From: Candidatus Latescibacterota bacterium
Lineage (GTDB): Bacteria > JAAXHH01
NCBI GenBank assembly: GCA_022821085.1
Contig: JAJEEG010000006.1
Span: forward strand, 682,001 to 746,000
Reading direction: 5' to 3'
Length of the DNA stretch: 64,000 nt
Shown here piece by piece: positions 44,740 to 54,448 of the stretch. A program made the translations under genes and the position numbers. The notes under the pieces are model-generated. The model did not search any database. It saw nothing but the letters and a program-made list of their open reading frames with translations, and was not told the origin of the DNA. Numbering within the stretch: position 1 is the first letter of the stretch; each line of letters begins with the position of its first letter.

Positions 44740-45105
44740 TCACGGTCCGGTCGGCGTTTCGGACCGGAAGACTTCCATCCGCGACGAGATTTCGCACGCC
44801 CCCGTCTGCGCGTTTCTTTCAGCCCGGTACCGGAGAATGGTATCGGCGGCGACTTCCACCGAGTTGCGGTCGACACCCGAACAGGTAGGGGATTCCACCG
44901 ACAGGATGTGCGTCCCGGAATTGACGGACCGGAACTCCGTGTACGCGCCTACCGGCAGTTCCCTCGCGTCCCCCGCCAGGTCTACCCGAATGGCTTCGGT
45001 ACTCTCCAGCGTGTTGTAAACGGTCAGCACGAAGGTTTCTTCGCCCCCGCAGGCCGCATGCACCAATGCCGCGACAAACAAGGCAGCGACGCAACCGGCT
45101 CGCAT
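44740..45105 (-). CDS. Small predicted lipoprotein of unknown function
   Basis: The 121-residue protein starts MRAGCVAALFVAALVHAAC, a signal peptide with lipobox VHAAC around residue 19, so it is predicted to be lipid-anchored after cleavage. The mature part (about 100 residues) is beta-rich with two further cysteines (PTCSG, TGACE) that could form a disulfide. No family was recognised. ATG at 45105 places the signal peptide first; an in-frame ATG 12 codons upstream (MDGYNGSGS) is possible. It directly precedes tRNA-Gln. Confidence 0.65.
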   Translation of the reverse strand: MRAGCVAALFVAALVHAACGGEETFVLTVYNTLESTEAIRVDLAGDARELPVGAYTEFRSVNSGTHILSVESPTCSGVDRNSVEVAADTILRYRAERNAQTGACEISSRMEVFRSETPTGP

Positions 45106-45306
45106 TCGCGTTGACCCTGAGCCGTTGTATCCATCCATAAGAATACCCGAAACCGTTGCCCCGACTACCGCGGTACCCGCGGCCCGGCTCAATCTACCCG
45201 GCCGGCCGCCGCGTGTCAATCGGAAGTTGGCCATCGGCCCTCGTCGGCCGATAGTCCGCGACAGCCGGCATCCCGCGTAGACCCGCGCACCAGGGCCGTG
45301 TTCTGC

Positions 45307-45335
45307 TTGACAGGCGGCTCAATCGATATTAAATT
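45307..45335 (+). promoter_or_regulatory. Candidate promoter of the SBP-kinase-regulator operon
   Basis: A perfect TTGACA (45307-45312), 17 bases and TAAATT (45330-45335; TTAAAT with a 16-base spacer). Transcription would start near 45342, about 48 bases before the solute-binding-protein ATG. Confidence 0.6.
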
Positions 45336-45389
45336 GCTGAAACTCACACGATCCCCCCTCCAGATCAGGTACTACTGGGCGGTGTTTTC

Positions 45390-47063
45390 ATGCTGAAGAC
45401 ACGGCATATCACGGTCAAACTCCCGCTTGCCTTCACTTTGATCCTGGGCCTGTCCCTGCTCTTTCCGCCCGACGCGGTACTCGGCCAGTCTCAGGTGCGT
45501 TCGGAGCTCCAGGAGCGCCTGGATCCCCAGGGCAGCCCGACTCTGAAAGGCGGTACGGTCACCATCGGCAAGGTAGCCGTCGGTGATCTAACCTTCCACC
45601 CCCTGTTCAACAGCCTCGGCGTGGAACGGGAGATTGCCTCGCTGATTTATGGCGAAGGCCTGCTTCGCGTGGATGAATCGGGTACGCCGTCGGACGGGCT
45701 GGCCTATCTGCCCTTCAAGCTGTCGAACGGCCTCGACTGGGTGTTCCGGCTGAAACAGGGCATTGAATTCCACGACGGTGAGCCGTTGACGGCCGCAGAC
45801 GTGATCTTTACGTACACACGGTACAAGTCCGCGCGGGTGTACGATCCCGTCTTCCACCGCTATTTCCAGAACATCGAGCAGATTACCGCCCTCGACCGGC
45901 AGACCGTCCGCATCATCATGAAGTCGCCGATCGAAAACTTTCCCAACCGGCTTGCCACCCTGCCCATACTGCCCGGGCACCAGATGGGCCCCGGCCTCTT
46001 CGCCGATGCCGGCGCGCACCTTGAAACGACCCGGCCCATAGGACTCGGGCCGTACCGGGTCGCGACATGGCCCGTCCACGATACGGTGGCGCTCGAAGCC
46101 AATGAAACCTGGCACCAGGGCCGCGCGAACCTGGACCGCGTAGTCTACCGGTTCTATCCCACATCCGAATCCCTGCAGGCGGCTTTCATCATGCGGGAAG
46201 TGGATCTCATCGAGGTGGAACGCGACGGCACGCTGAAGGACCTGAAGCGGGCGCGGTCCGATGCGAAGATCCAGGCGATCGTACCCGGTAGCCGCGCCTT
46301 CTCGGCGGTTTTCTACAATCACCGGCATCCGCTGCTTTCAGATTCGGCCATTCGGCGCGCGCTGACCTATGCCACGGACCGCCAGCGCATCCTGGATGAA
46401 GTACTCGTGCGCGGTGCCGGGGTGCTTGCCCAGGGTCCCCTGCACCCGGATTTCGAGTTTAAAGGCGGCGACATGGGATTCGATTACCGTCCGCGCGAGG
46501 CCCTTGAGCTGCTGCGCCTGCAAGGCTGGGGGGACGGCGACGGCGACGGGTTCCTCGACCGGGAGGGACGGCCCCTCCGGTTCGAGCTGCTGTTTCCCAG
46601 GGGACAGACCTCGGCCGAGAAGACGGTACGGGTCGTCAAGCTGAACCTGAACCATATCGGCATCCAGGTCGTTCCCGTGCCCGTTACCCAGAAAGAACTG
46701 GTCCAACGGCTCGGGATCGGCAGCTACGACGCGGCGTTGTTCGTGCAGGATTTCGAGCCCACGGCGGACGATCTCTACGCCGTCTTCCACTCGGAGAGCA
46801 TCGGCCTCGGGAACATGCTCGGATACCGGAACCGCCAGGTCGACCGAAACATAAACTTCCTCTTCGGGCTGCCCGACCAGTTTCGGGCCGGACCCGTCTA
46901 CCAGCAGCTCGAAATGCTCTTGATCCGGGACCAGCCCTGCATGTTCCTCTACTTCGTGGATACCCGGTACATCGCGTACGATCCTACCTTGAATAACCTG
47001 GGCCGCCCAGGTGAAGCGCTCCGGTCGCCCGCGGCGTGGTTCCGGACCGTAAACGCCCCTTGA
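45390..47063 (+). CDS. Family 5 extracellular solute-binding protein (peptide/oligosaccharide type), orphan
   Basis: The 557-residue protein has an N-terminal signal peptide (hydrophobic residues about 11-30, cut after VLGQ-like sequence) and the SBP_bac_5 fold: FRLKQGIEFHDGEPLTAADVIFTYTR (about 118-143), GLGPYRVATW and the WGDGDGDGFLDREG calcium-type loop (about 375). Such proteins feed oligopeptides, nickel or sugars to ABC importers. No permease or ATPase gene is adjacent. Instead a periplasmic-sensor kinase starts 14 bases downstream, so it may act as a ligand-binding partner of that sensor. Confidence 0.9.
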   Translation: MLKTRHITVKLPLAFTLILGLSLLFPPDAVLGQSQVRSELQERLDPQGSPTLKGGTVTIGKVAVGDLTFHPLFNSLGVEREIASLIYGEGLLRVDESGTPSDGLAYLPFKLSNGLDWVFRLKQGIEFHDGEPLTAADVIFTYTRYKSARVYDPVFHRYFQNIEQITALDRQTVRIIMKSPIENFPNRLATLPILPGHQMGPGLFADAGAHLETTRPIGLGPYRVATWPVHDTVALEANETWHQGRANLDRVVYRFYPTSESLQAAFIMREVDLIEVERDGTLKDLKRARSDAKIQAIVPGSRAFSAVFYNHRHPLLSDSAIRRALTYATDRQRILDEVLVRGAGVLAQGPLHPDFEFKGGDMGFDYRPREALELLRLQGWGDGDGDGFLDREGRPLRFELLFPRGQTSAEKTVRVVKLNLNHIGIQVVPVPVTQKELVQRLGIGSYDAALFVQDFEPTADDLYAVFHSESIGLGNMLGYRNRQVDRNINFLFGLPDQFRAGPVYQQLEMLLIRDQPCMFLYFVDTRYIAYDPTLNNLGRPGEALRSPAAWFRTVNAP

Positions 47064-47077
47064 CGGCGCGCAAAACC

Positions 47078-48961
47078 ATGTTTCCCATAAACTTACGAGA
47101 AGGATTGTGGCCGCGGCTGCTCGTGTCCCATATCGCGCTGGCTACCATTCCGGTGCTGATTGTCGGACTGCTTCTGCTCGCGACGGCCCGCCGTTCGATC
47201 GAGGACACGGTGGCCGACGGCAACCTCGAGGTCGCGCGCCGGGCGAGCAACGAGATCCGTCTGTATATCGAACAGGCGCAGCGCGTGATCGACCTCGCCG
47301 CGGACAACATGGACATGATCGACGCGACGGACGCGGTGTACCAGCAACTGATCGACAACCTGGTCATCCGGCAGGACTTCCTCAGCGAACTTGCCGTGCT
47401 TGACCTGTCGGGAAGCGAAAAGCTGACCACGCGGCTCGAAGGACCGTTGCGGGCGCGGCCGGACCTGGCGCTTCCTCCGGAGGACGGCACCACGATCTCC
47501 CCGGTGTTCATCGCGGGCGACGGCCTGCCCGCGGTGACGATCACCGTGCCCGTGCGGCGTCTCGACGAGCACACGGGGTATCTCGCGGCTCGGGTGAGCC
47601 TGAAGGACATGTGGGACCTGGTGGACAACATTCAACTGGGGGAGGGACAACGGGAAGGTTTCGGCAATGCCTACGTCGCGACCGGGAACGGCCGCCTGAT
47701 TGCCCATCCGGAACGGGAAAGGGTGTACCGCCAGGACGATTTGTCCGGCTCTCCCGTCGGCACGGCGCTGGGTGAACATCAGAGCGGCACGCTGGTCTAC
47801 ACCGGGGTGTCGGGTGAGATGGTCGCCGCCTTCGCGACCGTCGCGCCGATCGGGTGGAAGGTCGTCATCGAACAACCGGCGGACCGGGCCTTTGCCAGGT
47901 CGCGGGACATGATCCTGGGCATCAGCGTACTCATGGTGATCAGCGCGGCGGTCGCCTCGCTGATCGGAATCCTCGTCGTCCGCAAAATCGTCCGCCCGAT
48001 CTACGAGCTGGTACGCGGCGCGCAGTTGTTCGCCCGGGGCCGGCTGACCCATACCATAGAAACGCCGGGCCACGGCGAACTGACGACCCTGGCCCGGGAG
48101 TTCAACCAGATGGCCCGCGAGCTGCTGGAGAAGGAACGCCGCCTGAAACAGGCCGAGCGGCTGGCGACGCTGAGCAAGTTCGCCACCATACTCTCCCACG
48201 AGATCCGGAATCCGCTTAATTCCATGATCATCAACCTCAGGATTCTGAAGCGGGACATGGAGAAGCAGAACGGCGACCGGGGTAACCGGGGCGGGCACTA
48301 TGAGAAGGTGATTTCTGAAATCTGGCGTATCGACAGCCTGGTCGAGAACTTCCTGAATTACGCCCGGCCGCCCGAACTGGTGCCTTACCCCCACGACATC
48401 AACGAGGTGCTCGACGAGGTCGTCGAGACCCACCGGGGCACGGCACAGGAACGGGGCGTCCGCATCGAAACCCGGTACCAGGACGGCGAATTGCCGGTAT
48501 CGGTCGATGTGAACCAGATCAAGCAGGTGTTTCTGAATATCATGCTGAATGCTTTCGATGCCATGGAGACCGGGGGTACGCTTACGATATCCACGGAACG
48601 GGCGCCGCCGCGCAACCGCGGTGACCTGACCCTGGAAGGCTTCGGCGAAAGTCCCCAGGTCAACATTAAATTCGAAGATACGGGAAGGGGTATTGATCCC
48701 GGCCGGCTGGATCGTATATTCGAGGTGTACTACACGTCCAAGTCGACCGGTACGGGCCTGGGCCTGCCCATCGCCCAGCAGATCGTGGAGAAACACGGGG
48801 GCGTGATATCGGTCGAAAGCACGCCCGGCAAGGGCACGGCCTTCACGCTGGCCCTGCCGGCGCTGGAAGCGGAAACGGCCGAGCCTTCCGCCGGACAAGA
48901 GGGAACAGGGGTCATCCATGGAACGCATCCTGATCGCGGAAGACGACCGGAACACCCGTGA
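47078..48961 (+). CDS. Cache-domain sensor histidine kinase (NtrB/AtoS type)
   Basis: The 627-residue inner-membrane kinase has a first helix (about 10-32), a periplasmic double-Cache region (about 35-280), a second helix (about 285-305), HAMP (about 306-360), HisKA with His374 in LSHEIRNPLNS and HATPase_c with NIMLNAFDAM, DTGRGIDP and GTGLGLPIAQ. It should phosphorylate the NtrC-like regulator downstream, whose start overlaps this gene by 44 bases. ATG at 47078 is chosen because it immediately precedes the first membrane helix; a GTG 14 codons earlier overlaps the solute-binding gene. Confidence 0.93.
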   Translation: MFPINLREGLWPRLLVSHIALATIPVLIVGLLLLATARRSIEDTVADGNLEVARRASNEIRLYIEQAQRVIDLAADNMDMIDATDAVYQQLIDNLVIRQDFLSELAVLDLSGSEKLTTRLEGPLRARPDLALPPEDGTTISPVFIAGDGLPAVTITVPVRRLDEHTGYLAARVSLKDMWDLVDNIQLGEGQREGFGNAYVATGNGRLIAHPERERVYRQDDLSGSPVGTALGEHQSGTLVYTGVSGEMVAAFATVAPIGWKVVIEQPADRAFARSRDMILGISVLMVISAAVASLIGILVVRKIVRPIYELVRGAQLFARGRLTHTIETPGHGELTTLAREFNQMARELLEKERRLKQAERLATLSKFATILSHEIRNPLNSMIINLRILKRDMEKQNGDRGNRGGHYEKVISEIWRIDSLVENFLNYARPPELVPYPHDINEVLDEVVETHRGTAQERGVRIETRYQDGELPVSVDVNQIKQVFLNIMLNAFDAMETGGTLTISTERAPPRNRGDLTLEGFGESPQVNIKFEDTGRGIDPGRLDRIFEVYYTSKSTGTGLGLPIAQQIVEKHGGVISVESTPGKGTAFTLALPALEAETAEPSAGQEGTGVIHGTHPDRGRRPEHP

Positions 48962-50267
48962 GGGGCTGGTCGAGCTGCTGTCGGGCGAAGGGTACGAAGT
49001 CACGGGGGTGTCGGACGGGGAGCAGGCCTATGAATCGGCCCGGAACGGCCAATTCGACGTCCTGCTCACGGATATGAAAATGCCCCGGGTCAACGGCCTG
49101 AATCTGATCAAGCGCATGACCGGCACTACGCCGGAAACGAGTATCATCATGATGACGGCCTTCGCCACCGTGGAGACGGCCGTCAAGGCCATGCGCGACG
49201 GCGCCTATACCTATCTGACCAAGCCGGTGAAGTTCGAGGAACTGCTCGCCACCATAGAAGGCGCGCTGCAGGAGAAGAAAAACCGGCGGCGTACGGATAT
49301 ATCACCCAAACCGTCTTCCATCCCCGACCCGGACATCATCGGCGAAAGCGCCCGGATCAGGGACATCTTCGATCGGGCGGATAAGGTCGCCAGAGCCAAT
49401 ACCACGGTCCTGCTGCTCGGTGAAAGCGGAACGGGCAAGAGCCTGATCGCCCGGGCGATACACGCCAGAAGCTACCGGAGGGAACATCCTTTCGTGGATG
49501 TAAGTTGCGCTTCCATTCCCGAAAGCCTGCTGGAAAGCGAACTCTTCGGGACCGAGAAGGGAGCCTATACCGGCGCGCTGAGCACGACGCGCAAGGGGTA
49601 TTTCGAGCGGGCGGCCGGCGGGACGATCTTCCTGGACGAAATCGGCGAGATCAGCGGGGCCGTCCAGGTCAAGCTGCTGCGCGTGCTGCAGGAACGCCGG
49701 TTCGAACGGCTCGGCGGCACGGAACCGCTTCATATCGACGTCCGGGTGATCGCGGCCACCAACCGCAACCTGGAGGACGCGGTCGCCGAGGGGCGCTACC
49801 GGCAGGACTTATACTACCGGTTGAACGTCCTGCCCATCGTGGTGCCGCCTCTTCGCGAGCACCGGGAAGACATCCCGCCGCTTATCGACTACTTCATCCG
49901 GAAGTACACACGGGAGAACGGGCTCGGCGAGAAGTTCCTCTCCGAGGAAGCCCTGGAGATCTGCACGAGATACGACTGGCCCGGGAACATCCGGGAAGTG
50001 GAGAACGCCATCGAGAGTGCCGTCGTATTGAGCGACGGAGAACGCATCCTGCCGGAGCATCTGCCCGGCTTTCCCAACGCGTCCGCGATCGAAGCGGCCA
50101 CGGTCCCCGTCCAGGGGTCGCTCAAGGACTCCAGGGGACAGGCCGAGAAACGCCTCATCCAGCAGGCGCTGCTGGAATCCGGCGGAAACCGGACGCGCGC
50201 GGCGGAGGCCCTCGGCGTCACGGTCAGGACCATCCAGTACAAGATCAAGAAATACGGTCTTCAGTGA
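48918..50267 (+). CDS. NtrC-family sigma-54-dependent response regulator
   Basis: The 449-residue activator has REC (about 1-120; Asp52 in LLTDMKMP, Thr82 and Lys near residue 102), a sigma-54 AAA+ domain (about 145-370) with Walker A GESGTGKS and the sigma-54 contact loop GAYTGA (variant of GAFTGA). Walker B is FLDEIGE, and the C-terminus is a Fis-type helix-turn-helix ending [24 protein letters not shown]. All functional elements are intact. A near-consensus sigma-54 promoter lies in front of the TonB receptor gene two genes downstream, a likely target. Confidence 0.96.
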   Translation: MERILIAEDDRNTREGLVELLSGEGYEVTGVSDGEQAYESARNGQFDVLLTDMKMPRVNGLNLIKRMTGTTPETSIIMMTAFATVETAVKAMRDGAYTYLTKPVKFEELLATIEGALQEKKNRRRTDISPKPSSIPDPDIIGESARIRDIFDRADKVARANTTVLLLGESGTGKSLIARAIHARSYRREHPFVDVSCASIPESLLESELFGTEKGAYTGALSTTRKGYFERAAGGTIFLDEIGEISGAVQVKLLRVLQERRFERLGGTEPLHIDVRVIAATNRNLEDAVAEGRYRQDLYYRLNVLPIVVPPLREHREDIPPLIDYFIRKYTRENGLGEKFLSEEALEICTRYDWPGNIREVENAIESAVVLSDGERILPEHLPGFPNASAIEAATVPVQGSLKDSRGQAEKRLIQQALLESGGNRTRAAEALGVTVRTIQYKIKKYGLQ

Positions 50268-50288
50268 CGAGTTTCCGGATGGTACCGC

Positions 50289-51170
50289 ATGGAAACGAAA
50301 AACCTGCCCGTCTCCGTGGTGATTCCCACCTACAACCGGGAAGACAGGCTGCCGTCGGCGATCCGGTCCGTACTGGAACAAACGGCGCCGCCGGCCGAAG
50401 TCATCGTGGTCGACGACGGTTCGACGGACGGTACGCCCGCCCTCGTCCGCGATTTTCCGGAAGTGCGGTACCTGCGCCAGGAAAACCAGGGCGTGAGCGC
50501 GGCCAGGAATCACGGCATCAGCGCAGCGAAGCACGACTGGATCGCCTTGCTCGATTCCGACGACGAATGGCTTCCCCGCAAGGTGGAAAGACAGTGGCGC
50601 GCGCTGGAACGGGATCCGCGGTTCAGGTTCTGCCATACTGATGAGATCTGGATCCGCAAGGGCCGGCGGGTCAACCCCATGAAAAAACACGCCAAGCATG
50701 GCGGTCACATCTTCCGTCATTGTCTGCTCCTGTGCGTCATTTCCCCTTCTTCCGCGCTGATACATCGCGATCTGTTCGAACGTTTCGGCATGTTCGACCC
50801 GGAACTGCCGGTCTGCGAAGACTACGATCTGTGGCTGCGGATCTGCGCGCGGGAACCCGTGCTCTACGTGGACGAACCCCTGCTGCTGAAGTTCGGCGGC
50901 CACGAGGACCAGTTGTCGCACGCGTACTGGGGCATGGACCGTTTCCGCATCCACGCGCTGGAGAAGCTGATTCAAAGCGGTGCTTTGGAAGGCGAGGACC
51001 TGACGGCCGCCCTGGAAACCCTGTACGGCAAAATCGACATATTCGCCGCCGGCGCGGAGAAGCGGCGCAGGTTCGAGGAAGCTGATCGCTACCGGGACAA
51101 GAAACGGCGTTTCGCCGCCTGCTACGCCGGGACAGCTGCCGGGACGGCAGCCGGGTCTGCGGGTGGCTGA
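50289..51170 (+). CDS. Family 2 glycosyltransferase
   Basis: The 293-residue GT-A enzyme has SVVIPTYNREDRLPSAIRS at the start, VDDGSTDGTP (about 40), the LDSDDEWLPRKVE metal/UDP motif (about 85-97) and an acceptor-side helix with DLWLRIC. It transfers a sugar from a nucleotide donor to a surface glycan or lipid; the substrate is unknown. The C-terminus ends in a short Ala/Gly/Thr repeat from 12-base DNA units. It follows the sigma-54 regulator by 21 bases and precedes the sigma-54 promoter. Confidence 0.92.
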   Translation: METKNLPVSVVIPTYNREDRLPSAIRSVLEQTAPPAEVIVVDDGSTDGTPALVRDFPEVRYLRQENQGVSAARNHGISAAKHDWIALLDSDDEWLPRKVERQWRALERDPRFRFCHTDEIWIRKGRRVNPMKKHAKHGGHIFRHCLLLCVISPSSALIHRDLFERFGMFDPELPVCEDYDLWLRICAREPVLYVDEPLLLKFGGHEDQLSHAYWGMDRFRIHALEKLIQSGALEGEDLTAALETLYGKIDIFAAGAEKRRRFEEADRYRDKKRRFAACYAGTAAGTAAGSAGG

Positions 51171-51232
51171 GCCTATGCAAAACCTTTCACATCGTTCCGA
51201 AGGGGATTTCCGGTTTGCGCCCGCGTCCCGTG

Positions 51233-51250
51233 CAGAATGACTGCATTCTG
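51233..51250 (+). promoter_or_regulatory. Inverted repeat at enhancer distance from a sigma-54 promoter
   Basis: CAGAATG (51233-51239), four bases, CATTCTG (51244-51250) is a perfect 7-bp dyad. Its centre lies about 115 bases before the predicted start at 51357, the usual position for an NtrC-type activator site. A second short dyad, GGGAT-TTG-ATCCC, is at 51252-51264. Binding by the regulator at 48918-50267 is inferred. Confidence 0.5.
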
Positions 51251-51330
51251 GGGGATTTGATCCCGGAATTCCACGTTTTTGAGCGTTTCCGACAGAAAAT
51301 GAATGCGGTTAACGCCTGTCGGGCGTCTGT

Positions 51331-51346
51331 CGGCATGTTATTTGCA
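51331..51346 (+). promoter_or_regulatory. Sigma-54 promoter of the TonB-dependent receptor
   Basis: The sequence CGGCATGTTATTTGCA fits TGGCACG-N4-TTGCA with mismatches at only two positions. The GG (51332-51333) and GC (51344-51345) are separated by exactly 10 bases, the strict requirement for sigma-54. Transcription would start near 51357, 40 bases before the receptor ATG. The pairing with an NtrC-type gene upstream strengthens the call. Confidence 0.75.
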
Positions 51347-51396
51347 GCTTGCTGGTAACGGATGATTGTATCGACCTTGAGAGGATCTGGAGGCCT

Positions 51397-54018
51397 ATGA
51401 AGCGCATCGCTTTGCTGATCATTCTTTTCTGCGGATTCGCCCCGGGTTCCGCCGTGGCCGCCACCTCCGGCAAGGTCACGGGGTTTGTGCGGGACGCGGC
51501 AACCGGTGATCCGCTGGCCGGCGTCACGATTCACGTGAAGGGCACCGAATCACGGGCCATTTCCGGATTGAACGGGGAGTATTTCATCCTCAACGTCCCC
51601 GTAGGCGCGTACCGGCTGGAAGTGCAGATGATCGGCTACCTGCCCGTCCGCACCCAGGTGCTGACCGTCAACAGCGACCGCACCACGCGGATCGATTTCG
51701 AGCTGGAAACGACAATGCTCGACCTGGCCGAGCCCGTTACCATCACCGCGCGGAGGACGTCCGCCCGGTCGGACCTGACCGCTTCGAGTGAATTGATCGT
51801 CCCCCGGGAAATCGAGTCCTTGCCCGTAACGGACCTGTCGGACCTGATCTTTCTCCAGAACGGGGTGGTCCGCGACGCCGAGGGGGGCCTGCACGTACGG
51901 GGCGGCCGGGCGAACGAGATCTCCTACTACGTGGACGGCGCCACCCTGGAGGATCCCCTGCTGGGCGGCATGGGTACGCATATACCCCTGGATTCGGTCG
52001 AGGAACTGGTGGTCAACCGGGGCGGTTTCAATGCGCAGTACGGGGAGACCATGTCGGGTGTCGTCAATATCGTGACCCGCGAGGGAAGCGGCCCCCTTTC
52101 GGGCACCTTCAGGGTCGCGACGACGCTGCAGTCCCAGTACGACCTGGAGGCGGGAAGTTACGACGAAACCGCGGCGGGAAGGGGAGGGCGCCTGGAGGGG
52201 ACGCTCGGTGGCGCGCTGCCCTGGTTCGGGGACCGCGGCGGCTATTTCCTTTCAGGCCAGATCCTGAGCGACGGGCACCATATCCCCCACAACAGCCGTT
52301 CGCTGGCCACGGTGGCGGGAAACCTGGTGTTCAAGCCCTATCCCCTCATGAAGCTGAAGATCAGCGGTCACTACTTCCGCCAGCGCCATCTTCAGTATGA
52401 CCATCGCAATCAGAACGGGCTTTCCTACGATTTCAATCCGGACGGACTGCCGGAACGGCAGGCCGGCAGCCAGGCGCTCAACCTGTCCGTCAGCCAGAAC
52501 GTCAGTCCGCGGCTCTTCTATACCGCACGATTCTACAGGTATGCCACCAACAGCATCCTGTTTCCCACCATGCTGGCGGACAGATACTGGTCGGAGTGGC
52601 CGGGCTATTCGGAAGACGGTACCGGTCAATACAACGGATCGATCTACGAGTCCACCCAGTTGCCGTCCGATCGGTACGAGGGACTGCCGTTCACGGAAGG
52701 CAGCGACTTCTTTCCGCTGTACCGGGACGCCCGGGCTACCTATTACGGCGCCAGGGCGGACCTGAGCGGTCAGGTCACCTACTGGAACCAGGTCCGGGCG
52801 GGCGTCGAAGCGCAGTGGTACCGGCTGGACTGGAACGAGCGGTCGTTCCTGCAGGCTGTACCGCAGGGCCAGCGATACATCGTCAATCCCGTGGAAGGCG
52901 CCCTTTACTTTCAGAACAGGCTGGAGTTGAACCGGTTGATCGTGGACGCCGGGCTCCGGATGGATTACCTGGACACGAGCCAGCGGTTTTTCATCGATCT
53001 TCCGTCGGGCCAGGCCGCGCAAAGAGACAACTCGACCAAGTTACGGCTGAGTCCGCGTCTGGGCGTTTCCCACTCCTTTACGCCGCGAAGCCTGCTCAGG
53101 TTCAATTACGGCTACTTCTACCAGCCGCCGGAGTTCCGGCATGCCTATACGAACCTGCGGCGCGACTTCAGCGGCGAATCCCCGCGCCTGGGGAATCCCG
53201 ACCTTGCCCCCCAGAAAACCGTGGCCTATGAGTTCGGCCTCGAGCATATGCTGTCCGGGGACGTCCGCGTCGGGTTCACGGCATCCTACAAGACCATCTC
53301 CAATCTGACGTCGACGGCGCAGGTCCAGTATCCCGGCGGGATGTACTACATCTTCAACAATGCGGATTTCGGTTCCGTTCGCAGCGTGGAACTGATCGTG
53401 AAACGGGACGTGACGCGCCTGGTATCCGGCTCCTTCAACTACACCTATTCCATCGCCCGCGGAAGCGCGTCCACGCCCCAGGAGCACGCGGAGCAGGCCA
53501 GGCCGACCGGCTCCGCCGATCCCGCGGAAAGAGGCTATTTCCCGCTTGCCTTCGACCAGCGGCATACCCTGAAAGCCGTGGTGAACGTGCTCGCGCCCGA
53601 AACCGTGCAGCGGCGCCTACTGGGCGTACCGCTGCGGGGATGGGGGATGTCCCTGGTCGGGTATTTCGGCAGCGGCCTGCCCTACACGCCGACCAACGCC
53701 CTGCGTGAACAGACGGAATTCGAGCGGAACCAGGCGCGGCTGCCGGCCTTCGCAAACCTCGACCTGCGCCTCAGGAAGCGCTTCAGGGCCGGCCGGTTCG
53801 CCTACACGTTGTTCTCGGAAGTCCGGAACTTGTTCGACCGCCGGAACGTCGTCAGCGTCTACGCCAACACGGGCCGTCCGGGGGACGATGGATATACCCT
53901 GGAGTCGTATACGGGCCGGTCGGAGGAGTTTGTCCGGCTGCGGCGCCTGTTGAGCCTGGATCCCCAGCAGTACGCTCCGCCCCGGGAAATCCGGTTCGGT
54001 TTCGAAATCGGCTTCTGA
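51397..54018 (+). CDS. TonB-dependent receptor with carboxypeptidase-regulatory-like domain
   Basis: The 873-residue outer-membrane protein begins with a signal peptide (residues 1-22, AVA/A-type cut), a CarboxypepD_reg-like beta-sandwich (about 25-105; TGFVRDAATGDPLAGVTI), a plug domain (about 120-235; HVRGGRANEISYYVDGA) and a 22-strand-type beta barrel that ends in the aromatic terminus FEIGF. Such receptors import siderophores, cobalamin, glycans or peptides using TonB energy. GGAGG lies five bases before ATG 51397. It is preceded by a sigma-54 promoter, so it is probably switched on by the upstream sensor system. The substrate is unknown. Confidence 0.92.
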   Translation: MKRIALLIILFCGFAPGSAVAATSGKVTGFVRDAATGDPLAGVTIHVKGTESRAISGLNGEYFILNVPVGAYRLEVQMIGYLPVRTQVLTVNSDRTTRIDFELETTMLDLAEPVTITARRTSARSDLTASSELIVPREIESLPVTDLSDLIFLQNGVVRDAEGGLHVRGGRANEISYYVDGATLEDPLLGGMGTHIPLDSVEELVVNRGGFNAQYGETMSGVVNIVTREGSGPLSGTFRVATTLQSQYDLEAGSYDETAAGRGGRLEGTLGGALPWFGDRGGYFLSGQILSDGHHIPHNSRSLATVAGNLVFKPYPLMKLKISGHYFRQRHLQYDHRNQNGLSYDFNPDGLPERQAGSQALNLSVSQNVSPRLFYTARFYRYATNSILFPTMLADRYWSEWPGYSEDGTGQYNGSIYESTQLPSDRYEGLPFTEGSDFFPLYRDARATYYGARADLSGQVTYWNQVRAGVEAQWYRLDWNERSFLQAVPQGQRYIVNPVEGALYFQNRLELNRLIVDAGLRMDYLDTSQRFFIDLPSGQAAQRDNSTKLRLSPRLGVSHSFTPRSLLRFNYGYFYQPPEFRHAYTNLRRDFSGESPRLGNPDLAPQKTVAYEFGLEHMLSGDVRVGFTASYKTISNLTSTAQVQYPGGMYYIFNNADFGSVRSVELIVKRDVTRLVSGSFNYTYSIARGSASTPQEHAEQARPTGSADPAERGYFPLAFDQRHTLKAVVNVLAPETVQRRLLGVPLRGWGMSLVGYFGSGLPYTPTNALREQTEFERNQARLPAFANLDLRLRKRFRAGRFAYTLFSEVRNLFDRRNVVSVYANTGRPGDDGYTLESYTGRSEEFVRLRRLLSLDPQQYAPPREIRFGFEIGF

Positions 54019-54028
54019 AGTCTCGGCC

Positions 54029-54430
54029 CTAGAGCGGTTTCGCCCGTTGTACCAGTTGCAGCGGCGCGCCTTCCGGATCGCGGAAGAAGAGCAGGATGTT
54101 CTCCCCGGCCCGGACCGGCGGACCTTCCAGCTTTACCCCCTTCGATTCCAGCACGGCAATCGCTTCGTCCATGTCATCCACGTTGAAGGCGATATGCACG
54201 TGGGCGGTCCGGATGTCGGCGAGTTGCGTGTCGTCTCCTTCGGGCATGGAGATGATCTCGATGAAACAGGTGCCCGCGGGATCCCGTATAAAGTAGTAAT
54301 TCGCGTCGCTTCCCGGGGTGTTGAACTTGAGTGCGATTTCGAAGCCCAGCACTTCGCAGTACCATTTCGCCGCGGCGTCCGTGTCCCGGTAGGCCACGGC
54401 TACATGCTCCAGTGAGTGTATCTTTACCAA
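54029..54430 (-). CDS. VOC/glyoxalase-I-fold protein
   Basis: The 133-residue protein has two beta-alpha-beta-beta-beta units with EHVAVAYRDTDAAAKWY at the start, CFIEII, HVHIAFNVDD and a terminal DPEGAPLQLVQ block. Glyoxalase I uses His, Glu, His, Glu as metal ligands; the last Glu position is Gln here (LQLVQ), so a true methylglyoxal activity is uncertain. It is read on the minus strand, 18 bases after the RNB gene, and converges with the receptor gene. Confidence 0.85.
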   Translation of the reverse strand: MVKIHSLEHVAVAYRDTDAAAKWYCEVLGFEIALKFNTPGSDANYYFIRDPAGTCFIEIISMPEGDDTQLADIRTAHVHIAFNVDDMDEAIAVLESKGVKLEGPPVRAGENILLFFRDPEGAPLQLVQRAKPL

Positions 54431-54448
54431 GGAAATGCTCCTTCCTGT

